Shown piece by piece: positions 8,177 to 15,800 of a DNA stretch of 64,000 bases. The number at the start of each line of letters is the position of its first letter. Positions within the stretch are counted from its first letter, which is position 1. The DNA is from Brevibacillus choshinensis (GTDB lineage Bacteria; Bacillota; Bacilli; Brevibacillales; Brevibacillaceae), in NCBI RefSeq assembly GCF_001420695.1, contig NZ_LJJB01000013.1:968121-1032120 (forward strand), in the 5' to 3' direction. The notes under the pieces are model-generated. The model saw nothing but the letters and a program-made list of their open reading frames with translations. It was not told the DNA's origin and did not search any database. The position numbers were made by a program, and so were the translations under genes.

Positions 8177-8257
8177 CTAGTAGGATTTCACGTACGCCAG
8201 ATGGGGAAATGGAATATGATTGCATACTGAAATAAAGCTCATGTATGTCATTGTCAT
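8177..8257 (-). CDS. 26-codon leader peptide ORF
   Basis: The ATG at 8257 is preceded by GGAGGTGGGG (8261-8270), one of the best ribosome sites in the window. The ORF starts MTMTYMSFIS, continues VCNHIPFPHLAYVKSY and ends with TAG at 8177-8179. It has no protein-like composition beyond mixed hydrophobic and aromatic residues. Its last codons (TCC TAC TAG) lie in the left arm of a hairpin, so a ribosome stalled or slowed there would change the folding downstream. The role is inferred from position and translation signals, not from similarity. Confidence 0.65.
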   Translation of the reverse strand: MTMTYMSFISVCNHIPFPHLAYVKSY

Positions 8258-8301
8258 GTTCCCCACCTCCATTATTGTTGCAAGATCCATAACTACCTTC
8301 A

Positions 8302-8330
8302 ACTATACGTGAAGTACCGAAGTCTTACAA
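8302..8330 (-). promoter_or_regulatory. SigA-type promoter of the GNAT-MFS operon
   Basis: On the minus strand the -35 TTGTAA (8325-8330) and -10 TATAGT (8302-8307) are separated by exactly 17 bases. Transcription should begin near 8295, placing the leader ORF about 38 bases into the RNA. Confidence 0.65.
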
Positions 8331-8467
8331 TTGTTTTTTTTCAACGTGTAAGAAAGTTTAAGTCCTTCACCGTGTTAAGGCAATCTTGCTTGAACTTTTG
8401 GAGCGCACAAACCCATGGGGATACCTTATTAAACTGACAGGCTCGTTAGTTGAATGATCTCTACGTG

Positions 8468-8857
8468 CTACTCATGTAGTAACCCCTGTGCTAACATCGA
8501 TTCAGCAAGCAGAACTGCACCTTTTCCTGCACCCATTTTCGTATTGTGGGAGACTAACACATATTTCACACCGCCGAGTACCGGTTCCTCTTCAAGTCTT
8601 CCCATACTAGTTGTCATCCCGCCACCGAGCTCGCGATCAAGGCGAGGTTGAGGGCGAATTGGGTCATTAAAGATGTTAATCATACGCTCAGGAGCTGAAT
8701 GTAAATTACAACTTTTGAACGGATTATAACCATTGATTGCTTCTTTCATTTCAGATAAATTTGCTTGTTTTTTCAGTCCAACAAACACAGATTCAGTGTG
8801 TCCATCCAGAACATTCGCTCTCGTACATATACAATTGATATTGATCTTCGCTGATTC
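8468..8857 (-). pseudogene. 3' fragment of asd (aspartate-semialdehyde dehydrogenase)
   Basis: The open frame reads CTRANVLDGHTESVFVGL, then APERMINIFNDPIRPQPRLDR, GGGMTTSMGR and GVKYVLVSHNTKMGAGKG. This is the C-terminal third of the archaeal/fungal-type aspartate-semialdehyde dehydrogenase (lysine and threonine synthesis). An in-frame TGA lies at 8858-8860, and the NADP-binding domain and catalytic cysteine region are absent. About 129 codons remain out of roughly 350. A functional asd must be elsewhere. It lies between the cotA-like gene's stop and the promoter of the attenuated operon, so it marks a deletion or recombination boundary. Confidence 0.75.
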
Positions 8858-8873
8858 TCATCCGGGAAATTGA

Positions 8874-10352
8874 TTATTGATCATCAGGTTTTCTTATGGT
8901 TAATGGTCGCATCATGTCATGGTCTTCATGCTCTAATTTATGACAATGCCATACGTATTTTCCGGCATATGGTTTAAATCCTATGATGATTCGAACCGTT
9001 TCTAGCGCGTTGACTGTCACTGTGTCTTTTAAGCCAAAATCAGTCGGGAGACGTTGCTTGAGTTTTCCATTACTTTCACGTCGGTCGAGGACGAGAAAAT
9101 TCACTAAGTGGATATGAATGGGATGGCCACTTTCGGTTTTATTTTCCAGTTCCCATATTTCAACCGAATCAAGTAATGGTGTTTCTGTCACTGGATCGTC
9201 CCACTCTTTTCCATCTAACAAAAGCATAGGACGTCCATATTCATCCTGTGTCTCGTCTAGAGTTAAATGTCTTACCTTTTTGACTACTGTGAGTGGTATA
9301 AGATCAATCTTACTTAAAATCGGCGGAACTTGACTGTGGTCTTTTTCCTTTAACGGCTTTGTCACCTTGAACGCCATCACATCACCTATAGGATTACCTA
9401 ATTCAAACTGGTTTTGTAAGATGATGGTTTCGCCCTGCAGTTTAGAGAAATCCACTACGATGTCAACCCGCTCAGCCGAACCAACTTGCAGACTTTGTAC
9501 CTCAATCGGCCGTTCAAGAAGCCCACCATCTGTTCCGATTAAGAAAAAAGACTGAGAATTACTAAATTGAAACAGGTATGCGCGAGAGTTGGACGCGTTT
9601 AGTAGACGGAATCTGTATTTGCGAGGCTCCACTTCTAAAAAAGGCCAAACTTTCCCATTCACTACCATTATATCTCCAAAAAAACCATCAACAATCGATG
9701 GAAATGGTAAATCTGGTGGAGGATTGCTGGGCTGGGATGGATAAAACAGAGAACCATCGGTATTAAATGACTTATCCTGAACGATGAGCGGCACTTCATA
9801 TTCCCCCTTCGGAAGTGGAAGCGCCTTCTCTTCTTCATCGCGTATCAAATAAAGACCTGCAAGACCTGCATACACATTTAACCGGGTGATACCGAGGGTA
9901 TGGTCATGGTACCAAAGAGCGGTCGCTTTTTCACGATTGGTGTATTCATAGGTCTTTGTTACAAATTCTGCTCCTGTTTGCCTGAAATTTCTGGTAAACC
10001 ACGCCTCTGGGTGTCCATCACTTGCTGGTCTACTCGAACTTCCGTGTAAATGTACAACGGTTCGAACTTCAGGGGTATCCATAGCCCCATGAATCGTGGT
10101 ATCGACGGGCAAAAAATGTTTTTTAGGTAATTTATTTTCCCATTTCACGTATATAGGTTGGTCTTTTTCGACTTCTATCGTTGGACCAGGCACTTTCCCC
10201 TGATACGCCCAAACTTTTGTTTTTGGCAAATTTTTGTGAAATCGATGTCGTGTTTGTATCATGCGTACAACATAAGGGTTATTTTGGGAGTTTTTTCTTG
10301 GTTTGATTACTAGCGGCATTGGTAGTTGATCGATAAATTTCTTCAATTCCAT
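8874..10352 (-). CDS. cotA: Multicopper oxidase, CotA-like spore-coat laccase
   Basis: 492 residues, matching Bacillus CotA (about 513) along its whole length, including the starts ELKKFIDQLP and PGPTIEVEKDQPIYVKWENKLP. All copper motifs are present: VVHLHGSSS, WYHDHTLGITRLN, HPIHIHLVNF and YVWHCHKLEHEDHDMM (type 1 Cys with axial Met). CotA sits in the outer spore coat and oxidises phenolics, bilirubin or Mn(II). The ATG at 10352 has AAAGGAG six to seven bases upstream; a longer frame to 10460 lacks a ribosome site. It is divergent from a CotQ-like gene, so both are probably transcribed in the mother cell. Confidence 0.88.
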   Translation of the reverse strand: MELKKFIDQLPMPLVIKPRKNSQNNPYVVRMIQTRHRFHKNLPKTKVWAYQGKVPGPTIEVEKDQPIYVKWENKLPKKHFLPVDTTIHGAMDTPEVRTVVHLHGSSSRPASDGHPEAWFTRNFRQTGAEFVTKTYEYTNREKATALWYHDHTLGITRLNVYAGLAGLYLIRDEEEKALPLPKGEYEVPLIVQDKSFNTDGSLFYPSQPSNPPPDLPFPSIVDGFFGDIMVVNGKVWPFLEVEPRKYRFRLLNASNSRAYLFQFSNSQSFFLIGTDGGLLERPIEVQSLQVGSAERVDIVVDFSKLQGETIILQNQFELGNPIGDVMAFKVTKPLKEKDHSQVPPILSKIDLIPLTVVKKVRHLTLDETQDEYGRPMLLLDGKEWDDPVTETPLLDSVEIWELENKTESGHPIHIHLVNFLVLDRRESNGKLKQRLPTDFGLKDTVTVNALETVRIIIGFKPYAGKYVWHCHKLEHEDHDMMRPLTIRKPDDQ

Positions 10353-10605
10353 TTTTTCACTCCTTTCATTTATAAACATTGAAAACGAAGGTAGATTCAT
10401 AACTTGATAACGCAATCGAGAACAAAAAGAGAGATAAATGGTCTTCTTCCATCTCCTCAATCTCTATGGCCTCACACAAACACAATGGAATCTACATCCC
10501 TAAAATTCTAACTACAAAATGGGTTTGAACACAGCAAAAATAATGACTAGACAGACGCCGTTCCATAGGAAAGTGACAATACATAGGATGGAGCGGGTGA
10601 ATGTG

Positions 10606-11964
10606 ATGATAAATAAAAAACAGGGTTTGACCCGTTTGACAGGGCGTATCGTTGTGCCCGGTGATCCTGCGTACAACCAGGCTCGAATGGAATTCAACAA
10701 ACGAATTTCCAAATTCCCTCGTGTGATTGTTTTTTGCAAAAGAACACAAGACGTAGTGAATGCTGTTAAATGGGCGAGGGAAAATCGCGTTCCGATTCGT
10801 GTGAGAAGCGGACGGCACAGCTATGAAGGATTTTCTGTGATGAATGGTGCGATTGTGATCGATGTTAGTCAAATGAACCGCATCCAGATCTATTCAAAAC
10901 AGAAGTTGGCCAAAATTCAGACGGGAAACCAACTGCAAAGAGTTTATCGAACACTATGGCAAAAGCGTGTAACGATCCCAGCGGGTACTGCTCCTGATGT
11001 CGGGATTGCTGGATTGACCTTAGGGGGGGGAATTGGGTTGTTATCCCGAAAATACGGGTTAACACTTGATAACCTGAAGGAAGTTGAAATGGTTGTTCCC
11101 CATGGTCGCTTTGGTGCGAAAATCATCCGGTGTAATGCCCATGAACACGCGGATTTGTTTTGGGCCTGTCGTGGAGGCGGAGGAGGCAATTTTGGAGTTG
11201 CTACATCTTTTACCTTTAAGGTACACCCCATCTCAACGGTAGCCATCTACAGTATCACTTGGAAATGGAAGGATCTTGGAAAAGTATTCGACGTGTGGCA
11301 GAAATGGGCACTATCTGTAGATAACAGGCTTACTTCCACCATTCAAATGTTTTCCAAACAGGTTGGAACCGTGGAATCCACGGGTCAATTTCTCGGGTCG
11401 GCAAGTGAACTGCGCAGGATGATCCAACCGCTTCTTCATGCGGGTACGCCATTGAAAGTACGAGTGAAAACGGTTCCTTTTATAATAGCTACAAAATTTT
11501 TTGCCCAAATCGATATCGGTTTGTTGCCTAAATTTAAAGTTACCGGTGGGTACGCTTATCGTGCGGTGCCTAAGGAAGGAATTCGAACCATCCAGCGGTT
11601 TCTGGCAAATCCCCCCAATAAACATGCCAACGTGGAGTGCCAAAGCTTGGGAGGAGCTGTCGCTCGTGTCTCCCCCACTGCTACAGCCTATGTTCACCGA
11701 CACGCCAAAGTGATTTTTGAACTATCAGCAAGATGGAGATTGAAACAGGAACAGAAGCGAAACATTAAGTGGGTAGAAAGCTTTCGTAGAGCCATGACTC
11801 CTTTTTTAATAGGAGATTACGTGAATTTTCCTGATCTGGAATTCAAGAATTGGCCAAGGGTATATTACAGGAACAATTTCAATCGGCTAACAAAAATAAA
11901 ACGGAAATACGACCCTTTAAACGTATTTCATTTCCAACAAAGTATTCCACCTGCTAAAAATTGA
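10606..11964 (+). CDS. cotQ: FAD-linked oxidase, CotQ-like (berberine-bridge enzyme family)
   Basis: About 452 residues from the ATG at 10606. It has the PCMH-type FAD fold with VRSGRHSYEGFS, whose His is the usual 8-alpha covalent FAD ligand, then AGLTLGGGIGLLSRKYGL and WACRGGGGGNFGV, and the C-terminal BBE segment YDPLNVFHFQQSIP. This matches Bacillus CotQ/YvdP, a spore-coat reticuline-oxidase-like protein. The substrate is unknown. Start choice is uncertain: ATGs at 10519 and 10588 are also in frame but have poor ribosome sites, and GGTGA precedes 10606. It is divergent from the cotA-like gene across about 250 bases with no other gene. Confidence 0.8.
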   Translation: MINKKQGLTRLTGRIVVPGDPAYNQARMEFNKRISKFPRVIVFCKRTQDVVNAVKWARENRVPIRVRSGRHSYEGFSVMNGAIVIDVSQMNRIQIYSKQKLAKIQTGNQLQRVYRTLWQKRVTIPAGTAPDVGIAGLTLGGGIGLLSRKYGLTLDNLKEVEMVVPHGRFGAKIIRCNAHEHADLFWACRGGGGGNFGVATSFTFKVHPISTVAIYSITWKWKDLGKVFDVWQKWALSVDNRLTSTIQMFSKQVGTVESTGQFLGSASELRRMIQPLLHAGTPLKVRVKTVPFIIATKFFAQIDIGLLPKFKVTGGYAYRAVPKEGIRTIQRFLANPPNKHANVECQSLGGAVARVSPTATAYVHRHAKVIFELSARWRLKQEQKRNIKWVESFRRAMTPFLIGDYVNFPDLEFKNWPRVYYRNNFNRLTKIKRKYDPLNVFHFQQSIPPAKN

Positions 11965-12182
11965 TATTATAGATCCTGAGGGCGTTACCTTAGCAAGGAA
12001 ACGAGGAGTCGAAATAATAAATAAGGGAAAAAACCACAAGTGGTTAGAAAATAATGGCCTGATCAAGACTGCTAGTATATTTCATCTAAATACTATTTAC
12101 TATTTGCCAGCACTCCATTATTTTTAAAGTAGATAGTTAACCGTTGAGGACCTAAGAATCATATATTAAAGGATATCTGGAG

Positions 12183-12232
12183 GAGCACTCTATGATCATG
12201 GCTTTTTAAGCATGCATAGGGTGCTCTTTTTT
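12183..12232 (+). terminator. Intrinsic terminator enclosing a five-codon ORF
   Basis: GAGCACTCTATG (12183-12194) pairs with CATAGGGTGCTC (12215-12226) with one mismatch, followed by T6 (12227-12232). The loop contains the start, body and stop of a tiny ORF. It lies just ahead of the ribosome site of the ORF at 12249, so it would control that ORF rather than end an upstream gene. It could also end the cotQ-like transcript. Confidence 0.65.
12192..12209 (+). CDS. Five-codon leader ORF (MIMAF) inside a terminator hairpin
   Basis: GGAGGAG (12179-12185) precedes ATG at 12192 by six bases. The ORF reads M-I-M-A-F and stops with TAA at 12207-12209. The ribosome site and start codon form the left arm of the terminator hairpin, so a translating or stalled ribosome would prevent the hairpin. 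The combination of a strong ribosome site and such a short ORF is unusual enough to suggest an attenuator. This is inferred from layout only. Confidence 0.45.
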   Translation: MIMAF

Positions 12233-12248
12233 GTAGAAAGGAGACAAT

Positions 12249-12476
12249 ATGATAGCTGTACTCGTTGAAACGAAGGAACAAGCAAAGAAATTGGCAGCTC
12301 CTTTTAATGGGGAAGAAAAGAGTGGATACATAACGATATCATCATGTCCAATTTTTGCATACCTCGAGTATATGAAAAGGTCTCGTGTAGTCTTCGATTC
12401 CTTCATCCCTCAGCTTTTGTGTTATATCCAGCTGCCACAAGATGCCGAATTGTTCGTTTTTCAAATGAGTATCTAG
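12249..12476 (+). CDS. Small hypothetical protein behind a putative attenuator
   Basis: 75 residues starting MIAVLVETKEQAKKLAAPF; not recognised. AAAGGAG precedes the ATG at normal distance. A mixed alpha/beta start (IAVLVET) is followed by an amphipathic helix and a C-terminal hydrophobic part. An overlapping minus-strand frame (12206-12406) lacks a ribosome site and seems to be a shadow. It is convergent with the TlpA-like gene. It could be a real short gene or the start of a decayed longer one. Confidence 0.45.
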   Translation: MIAVLVETKEQAKKLAAPFNGEEKSGYITISSCPIFAYLEYMKRSRVVFDSFIPQLLCYIQLPQDAELFVFQMSI

Positions 12477-12489
12477 CTAATCCCCTCTT

Positions 12490-13026
12490 TTACTCCATCG
12501 ACGAAATGATGTTCTCCAACTTTTCCTGATCCATCGGGCCGATGAATTTTTCCCGGATCACTCCATTCGAGTCGATCATGTAGCTGGTAGGAATGGAAAT
12601 GGCTTGGTACTGAACCGCCACCTGCTTGTCGACATCCAACACCACCGGGAACGTCATACCGTAGCCTTTGATAAAGGCTGCCACATTCTCCACACTATTT
12701 TCGGTTGAAGTCAAATTCACCCCGAGAATGACGACTCCCTTATCTTTGTTTTCCTCATAAAAAGCTTGCATATCCGGTATCTCAGCTCGGCACGGAGGAC
12801 ACCAAGTAGCCCATAGATTGACGATTACTTTTTGACCACGCAGGTCGGACAGCTTGATGGACTTTCCCTCTGGAGTCAGCAGTTCAAAATCCGGCGCAAG
12901 GTTGCCCTTCTGGATGCCAACCGCTTGCGATACAGGCTGTTCAAGGGAAGTGGTTCCTTGCGCATAGAGCCCCCATCCTAGCATGGCCAAGAGGGCGACT
13001 ATCGCGAACAGATTGTTACTCTTCAT
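12490..13026 (-). CDS. TlpA/ResA-type thiol-disulfide oxidoreductase
   Basis: 178-residue extracytoplasmic thioredoxin-fold protein. Residues about 5-24 are an N-terminal signal anchor, then APDFELLTPEG, the active site WATWCPPCRAE (CPPC) and the cis-proline loop ISIPTSYMID. Such proteins reduce apocytochrome c or other exported thiols. The start is ATG 13026, with GGAGGA eight bases upstream; a GTG at 13047 is too early for that site. It overlaps the preceding Lgt-like gene by 11 bases, so the two are translationally coupled. Confidence 0.85.
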   Translation of the reverse strand: MKSNNLFAIVALLAMLGWGLYAQGTTSLEQPVSQAVGIQKGNLAPDFELLTPEGKSIKLSDLRGQKVIVNLWATWCPPCRAEIPDMQAFYEENKDKGVVILGVNLTSTENSVENVAAFIKGYGMTFPVVLDVDKQVAVQYQAISIPTSYMIDSNGVIREKFIGPMDQEKLENIISSME

Positions 13027-13705
13027 TGGGGGTTCCTCCTGTATCACGAGCTCGATTGGCTAAAAACAAAGCGAGGACGGAAAAAATGTAGTAGAGTAGC
13101 TGCTCTTTGGATAGACCGACCAAAAGCGGCGCATAATCCGGGGAGAAAAACGTCACGTATACCTGACAAATACCGAACCAGAGCAGCATTTGCAGCCATG
13201 GGATCACACTCGTTGCACGATCTAGCTTACGAATCACCCACAGCAAAAAGACGATGGCGATGAACGCTTGCTGAAAGGAATACCAACCACCTACCTGCTC
13301 CACCCCCCACGTAAGGACATGTCCTACTGCCCAAGCAGTCAATCCACCCGTAGCAAAGACATCCACCAATACCGGGATGGGTATCCCCTGTCGTCTCACC
13401 TTTACCACCAAGTATACGGAGACTGCCAGTACACCCAGCAAGATTCCACGATCCCCACCTGAGAAATAGAGAAGCGACGCAGGCTGAGCCCATACTTTTG
13501 CGGGATAGAATAGCGCATAGCTGAACTTCCAGACGAAAAAAGCCAAAAGTAAGCTGCTAGTTATCAGTTCGAAGATCGTCTTTCTTTGCTCCTTTTCCTT
13601 TCGCAGCCGAAAATAAACCGCTACGAACGCTGATAAGATGGGGACCGCTATAGCCAGCATGCTCATTTTGATCAAGAAAGGGCCAAACTGTATGACATCG
13701 GGCAT
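13016..13705 (-). CDS. Lgt-like polytopic membrane protein
   Basis: 229 residues with about seven hydrophobic segments. The central part, SGGDRGILLGVLAV followed by VLVDVFATGGLTAWAVGHVL, resembles the folds of prolipoprotein diacylglyceryl transferase, where a glycine-rich GG motif precedes the conserved D-x-x-A-P region. The usual catalytic His and the GRxGNF signature of Lgt are not visible, so it is probably a diverged relative rather than the housekeeping enzyme. It overlaps the TlpA-like gene, suggesting a role in delivering or modifying exported thiol proteins. Family assignment is tentative. Confidence 0.6.
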   Translation of the reverse strand: MPDVIQFGPFLIKMSMLAIAVPILSAFVAVYFRLRKEKEQRKTIFELITSSLLLAFFVWKFSYALFYPAKVWAQPASLLYFSGGDRGILLGVLAVSVYLVVKVRRQGIPIPVLVDVFATGGLTAWAVGHVLTWGVEQVGGWYSFQQAFIAIVFLLWVIRKLDRATSVIPWLQMLLWFGICQVYVTFFSPDYAPLLVGLSKEQLLYYIFSVLALFLANRARDTGGTPNEE

Positions 13706-13802
13706 GTTCTTTTGTTTCCTTTCTCTGCGGCTTTTTTGGTATAAAAACCTCTATCGAGGCTTGTTCATGGACGAATGCCCATACAATCTCTTATGTGAAA
13801 AC

Positions 13803-13831
13803 AAGCCTATTCTTTGTAACAGAATAGGCTT
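13803..13831 (-). terminator. Terminator-like hairpin
   Basis: AAGCCTATTC pairs perfectly with GAATAGGCTT around a nine-base loop, with a short T-rich run on the minus strand. It lies downstream of the DsrE-like gene and separates it from the Lgt-TlpA pair. Confidence 0.55.
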
Positions 13832-13896
13832 TGACGTATCTATGCTAGTATAAATCACCAATTCTCACCGTACCATTTATTTCTCGCTCACTGATC

Positions 13897-14298
13897 TTAG
13901 AAGGACAGGCTGACATTGGCGTCCTTGGCAAAATCGAGGAAAGTGACGGCACCGCCTACTTCAATTCCGTAGACAAAATCTTCTTTTACCAGCCCCATGA
14001 CATCCATCGTCATCTGACATGCGATGAGCTTCACACCCAAGTCGCTAGCCATTTTCACCAGCTCGGGAATGGTCGGGATGTTCGCTTTTTGAAAGCCTTC
14101 CGCCATCGATTCTTTCCCTGCCGGGAGTGGCAATTGCTGATGAGCTTCCTTTTGAATGAGATTCAAGCCTTCAAAGGTAAAGAAAATAGCTACCTCTGCA
14201 TCTGTCGCTGCGGAAGCAGTCGCGATCTCCCCCATTTTTTTACAAAAAGGTCCTTCTTCCCGTCCATTTTTTGCTATTCTATAAAGAACATTTCGCAT
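13897..14298 (-). CDS. DsrE/DsrH-like family protein
   Basis: 133 residues of the DsrE/DrsE-like sulfur-relay fold. The signatures EVAIFFTFEGLNLI and VKLIACQMTMDVMGL are typical of peroxiredoxin-like DrsE proteins, with the conserved Cys in IACQM. Members transfer persulfide sulfur or are linked to rhodanese and TusA. The start is uncertain. ATG 14298 has no clear ribosome site and lies only 15 bases from the divergent gene's start. ATG 14235, after GAAGAAGG, would remove the first beta strand. No rhodanese neighbour is seen. Confidence 0.75.
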   Translation of the reverse strand: MRNVLYRIAKNGREEGPFCKKMGEIATASAATDAEVAIFFTFEGLNLIQKEAHQQLPLPAGKESMAEGFQKANIPTIPELVKMASDLGVKLIACQMTMDVMGLVKEDFVYGIEVGGAVTFLDFAKDANVSLSF

Positions 14299-14313
14299 GA
14301 GGAGGCTGCGCGC

Positions 14314-14760
14314 ATGACATCCTTACAAGAACTTCTGACAACCAAGAACGTACCCTTTGAAATCCTGGAGCATCCACAACTCATACGTACGGCGCAGGAC
14401 GGTGCTGACTATTTCGGCATCGAGCTTGGCCAAACTGCACCTACTCTCGTGCTGGAAACCGAAAACGGCTATGTCGCCGCGATTCTGACAGGAGATCGTG
14501 GACGGCTGGATTTTCAGTCCGTTGCCGTTACCTTATCATGCCAGGAAGTAAAGCTTGCCAACCCCAAGCAAGTGGAGGCCATCACGGGTTTTCGGATCGG
14601 CACGGTACCATTGGTAGGCCTCTTTCTTCCTTGCCTGTTTGATCGCAGACTGTTTCGTTACTCCGCTATTTATGGCGGGACTGGCGAGGCAGGATCGACG
14701 CTAAAAATCTCACCGGGAGCAGTGGAGGAATTGAATCAGGTAATGGCTTATTTGGACTAA
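14314..14760 (+). CDS. YbaK/EbsC-family aminoacyl-tRNA deacylase-like protein
   Basis: 148-residue protein of the YbaK/ProX fold, which hydrolyses mischarged tRNAs in trans. It starts MTSLQELLTTKNVPFEILEH and has the typical GTVPLVGL loop near residue 105, where the family carries GxxxPhG. The ATG at 14314 is chosen because GAGGAGG ends eight bases upstream; the open frame extends to 14089 without a better site. It is divergent from the DsrE-like gene with almost no intergenic space, so promoters must overlap the coding regions. Specificity (Ala, Pro or Cys tRNA) is not clear. Confidence 0.8.
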   Translation: MTSLQELLTTKNVPFEILEHPQLIRTAQDGADYFGIELGQTAPTLVLETENGYVAAILTGDRGRLDFQSVAVTLSCQEVKLANPKQVEAITGFRIGTVPLVGLFLPCLFDRRLFRYSAIYGGTGEAGSTLKISPGAVEELNQVMAYLD

Positions 14761-14768
14761 GCGGTGAG

Positions 14769-14823
14769 GTGGACAAGAGCCCGGGGAGACAGCGTCGCTC
14801 CCCAAGAATCACTGTTTGTCCAC
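14769..14823. repeat. Nested inverted repeat
   Basis: An outer pair GTGGACAA (14769-14776) / TTGTCCAC (14816-14823) encloses an inner pair GGGGAG (14783-14788) / CTCCCC (14798-14803). There is no T tract on either side, so it is not a standard terminator. It lies between two convergent genes and may still act as a transcript end or a protein-binding site. Confidence 0.45.
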
Positions 14824-14919
14824 GAATGACCATCACTCAATTGGACAATGGGAGGAAACGTTCGACTCCTGTTTATCTAGGTGAATCGCGATGAACCATC
14901 CTATGGAGGTGGTACCCTC

Positions 14920-15447
14920 TTACTTCCTTTTCAATACACCGAGATATTCTTGCCAGGGTCCGACATCTGTGCGGTATCTCTCCGCCATCACCCGTACGAT
15001 TTGAGTGATGTGCGTCAAGTCATGAACGACCCACGTAGAGAGCAATTCTCTGAGCTTCACCTGACCAAACGCAGGGTGTGAGCCCGTCAATTCTAGATGC
15101 AAGTCAGGGTCAATCATCGTTTGAAGAGTAGCGATATTTTGTGCTCGAATCGTTTTGAATTCCAGTAATTTTTGTTCGATGGATCGTTCGGACGTTTCTT
15201 GCAAGTGAGAAAAACGGTCAAATGAGGGAAATGGTTTCCCTTCCCCTTCTTGTAGAATCATTTCTAATCTGGGGAGCCAATTATGTTTCTCCCCCTCTAT
15301 GAGGTGCTCAATCACTTCAGAGGCATTCCATGTTCCCACTCCTTCCTTGCATTGCAGCCATCCTTCCGATAAACCCGACAAAAAATGCTCCAATGTTTGC
15401 GGGGTGCGCTCCAAAACCTCAATCGCTTCTTTCATCGAAAAATTCAT
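14920..15447 (-). CDS. DinB/YfiT-like four-helix protein
   Basis: 175-residue DinB-superfamily protein, a metal-binding four-helix bundle. Family metal ligands are visible as [12 protein letters not shown] in helix 2 and [14 protein letters not shown] in helix 4. [10 protein letters not shown] is the classic core. Members include thiol-dependent transferases and many proteins of unknown role. AAAGGAG lies before the ATG. It stands alone, convergent with the YbaK-like gene. Confidence 0.8.
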   Translation of the reverse strand: MNFSMKEAIEVLERTPQTLEHFLSGLSEGWLQCKEGVGTWNASEVIEHLIEGEKHNWLPRLEMILQEGEGKPFPSFDRFSHLQETSERSIEQKLLEFKTIRAQNIATLQTMIDPDLHLELTGSHPAFGQVKLRELLSTWVVHDLTHITQIVRVMAERYRTDVGPWQEYLGVLKRK

Positions 15448-15800
15448 ATCCTTGCTCCTTTCTATTTAGAAGACTACCTATGCGACAGGCGTATCGATAT
15501 TGTCATCCATTCCGGGCATACGAAACTCAAAAGCTCTCAGGCTCTTCCATGAACCACATGATATAGGAGCAGCGTTGGCAAACCAGGATGGTCGCTTCTT
15601 TATTTGCCCAATCCAGCCCAAAGAAGGTTGCTCATCAACTCCTCTCCTCTTTGTTTGTTATACGCTTCGGTTGTACCAAAAGTTTCCAAAACAACCTTAT
15701 GTGCTTGTATCATGAAGCGGTATCCGACTACAGCAAAACCTGACAAACTCCAATACCATGTAATAGTCACGGCTTCATGGCAAAGGAGAGTGAGTCATCA
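15448..15800. other. Gene-poor stretch, no feature recognised
   Basis: About 350 bases between the divergent DinB-like and glycosyltransferase-like genes. Short open frames occur on the plus strand but have no ribosome site and no recognisable product. It must hold the promoters of both genes, but no clear -35/-10 pair was picked out. Confidence 0.4.

Larger units (their letters stand above)
7955..8295 (-). promoter_or_regulatory. Long leader with leader ORF and three tandem terminators (candidate attenuator)
   Basis: The transcript starting near 8295 would carry about 340 untranslated bases before the GNAT ATG. They hold a leader ORF with a strong ribosome site (8177-8257), a hairpin overlapping the end of that ORF (CCTACTAG / CTAGCAGG), and then three intrinsic terminators. 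The leader ORF's own ribosome site (8259-8267) can pair over nine positions with 8200-8208 inside the ORF. That same CCCCAT segment could instead pair with the GGGGAT present in each terminator's left arm. This layout is known for ribosome-mediated attenuation of resistance genes in Gram-positives. The mechanism here is inferred from layout. Confidence 0.7.

Noticed and set aside
7970-8300. T-box or metabolite riboswitch before the GNAT gene
   Set aside because: No T-box sequence or known aptamer core was found; a translated leader ORF with terminators explains the region better.
12206-12406. Minus-strand ORF of 66 codons
   Set aside because: It has no ribosome site and overlaps a plus-strand ORF that has a good one.
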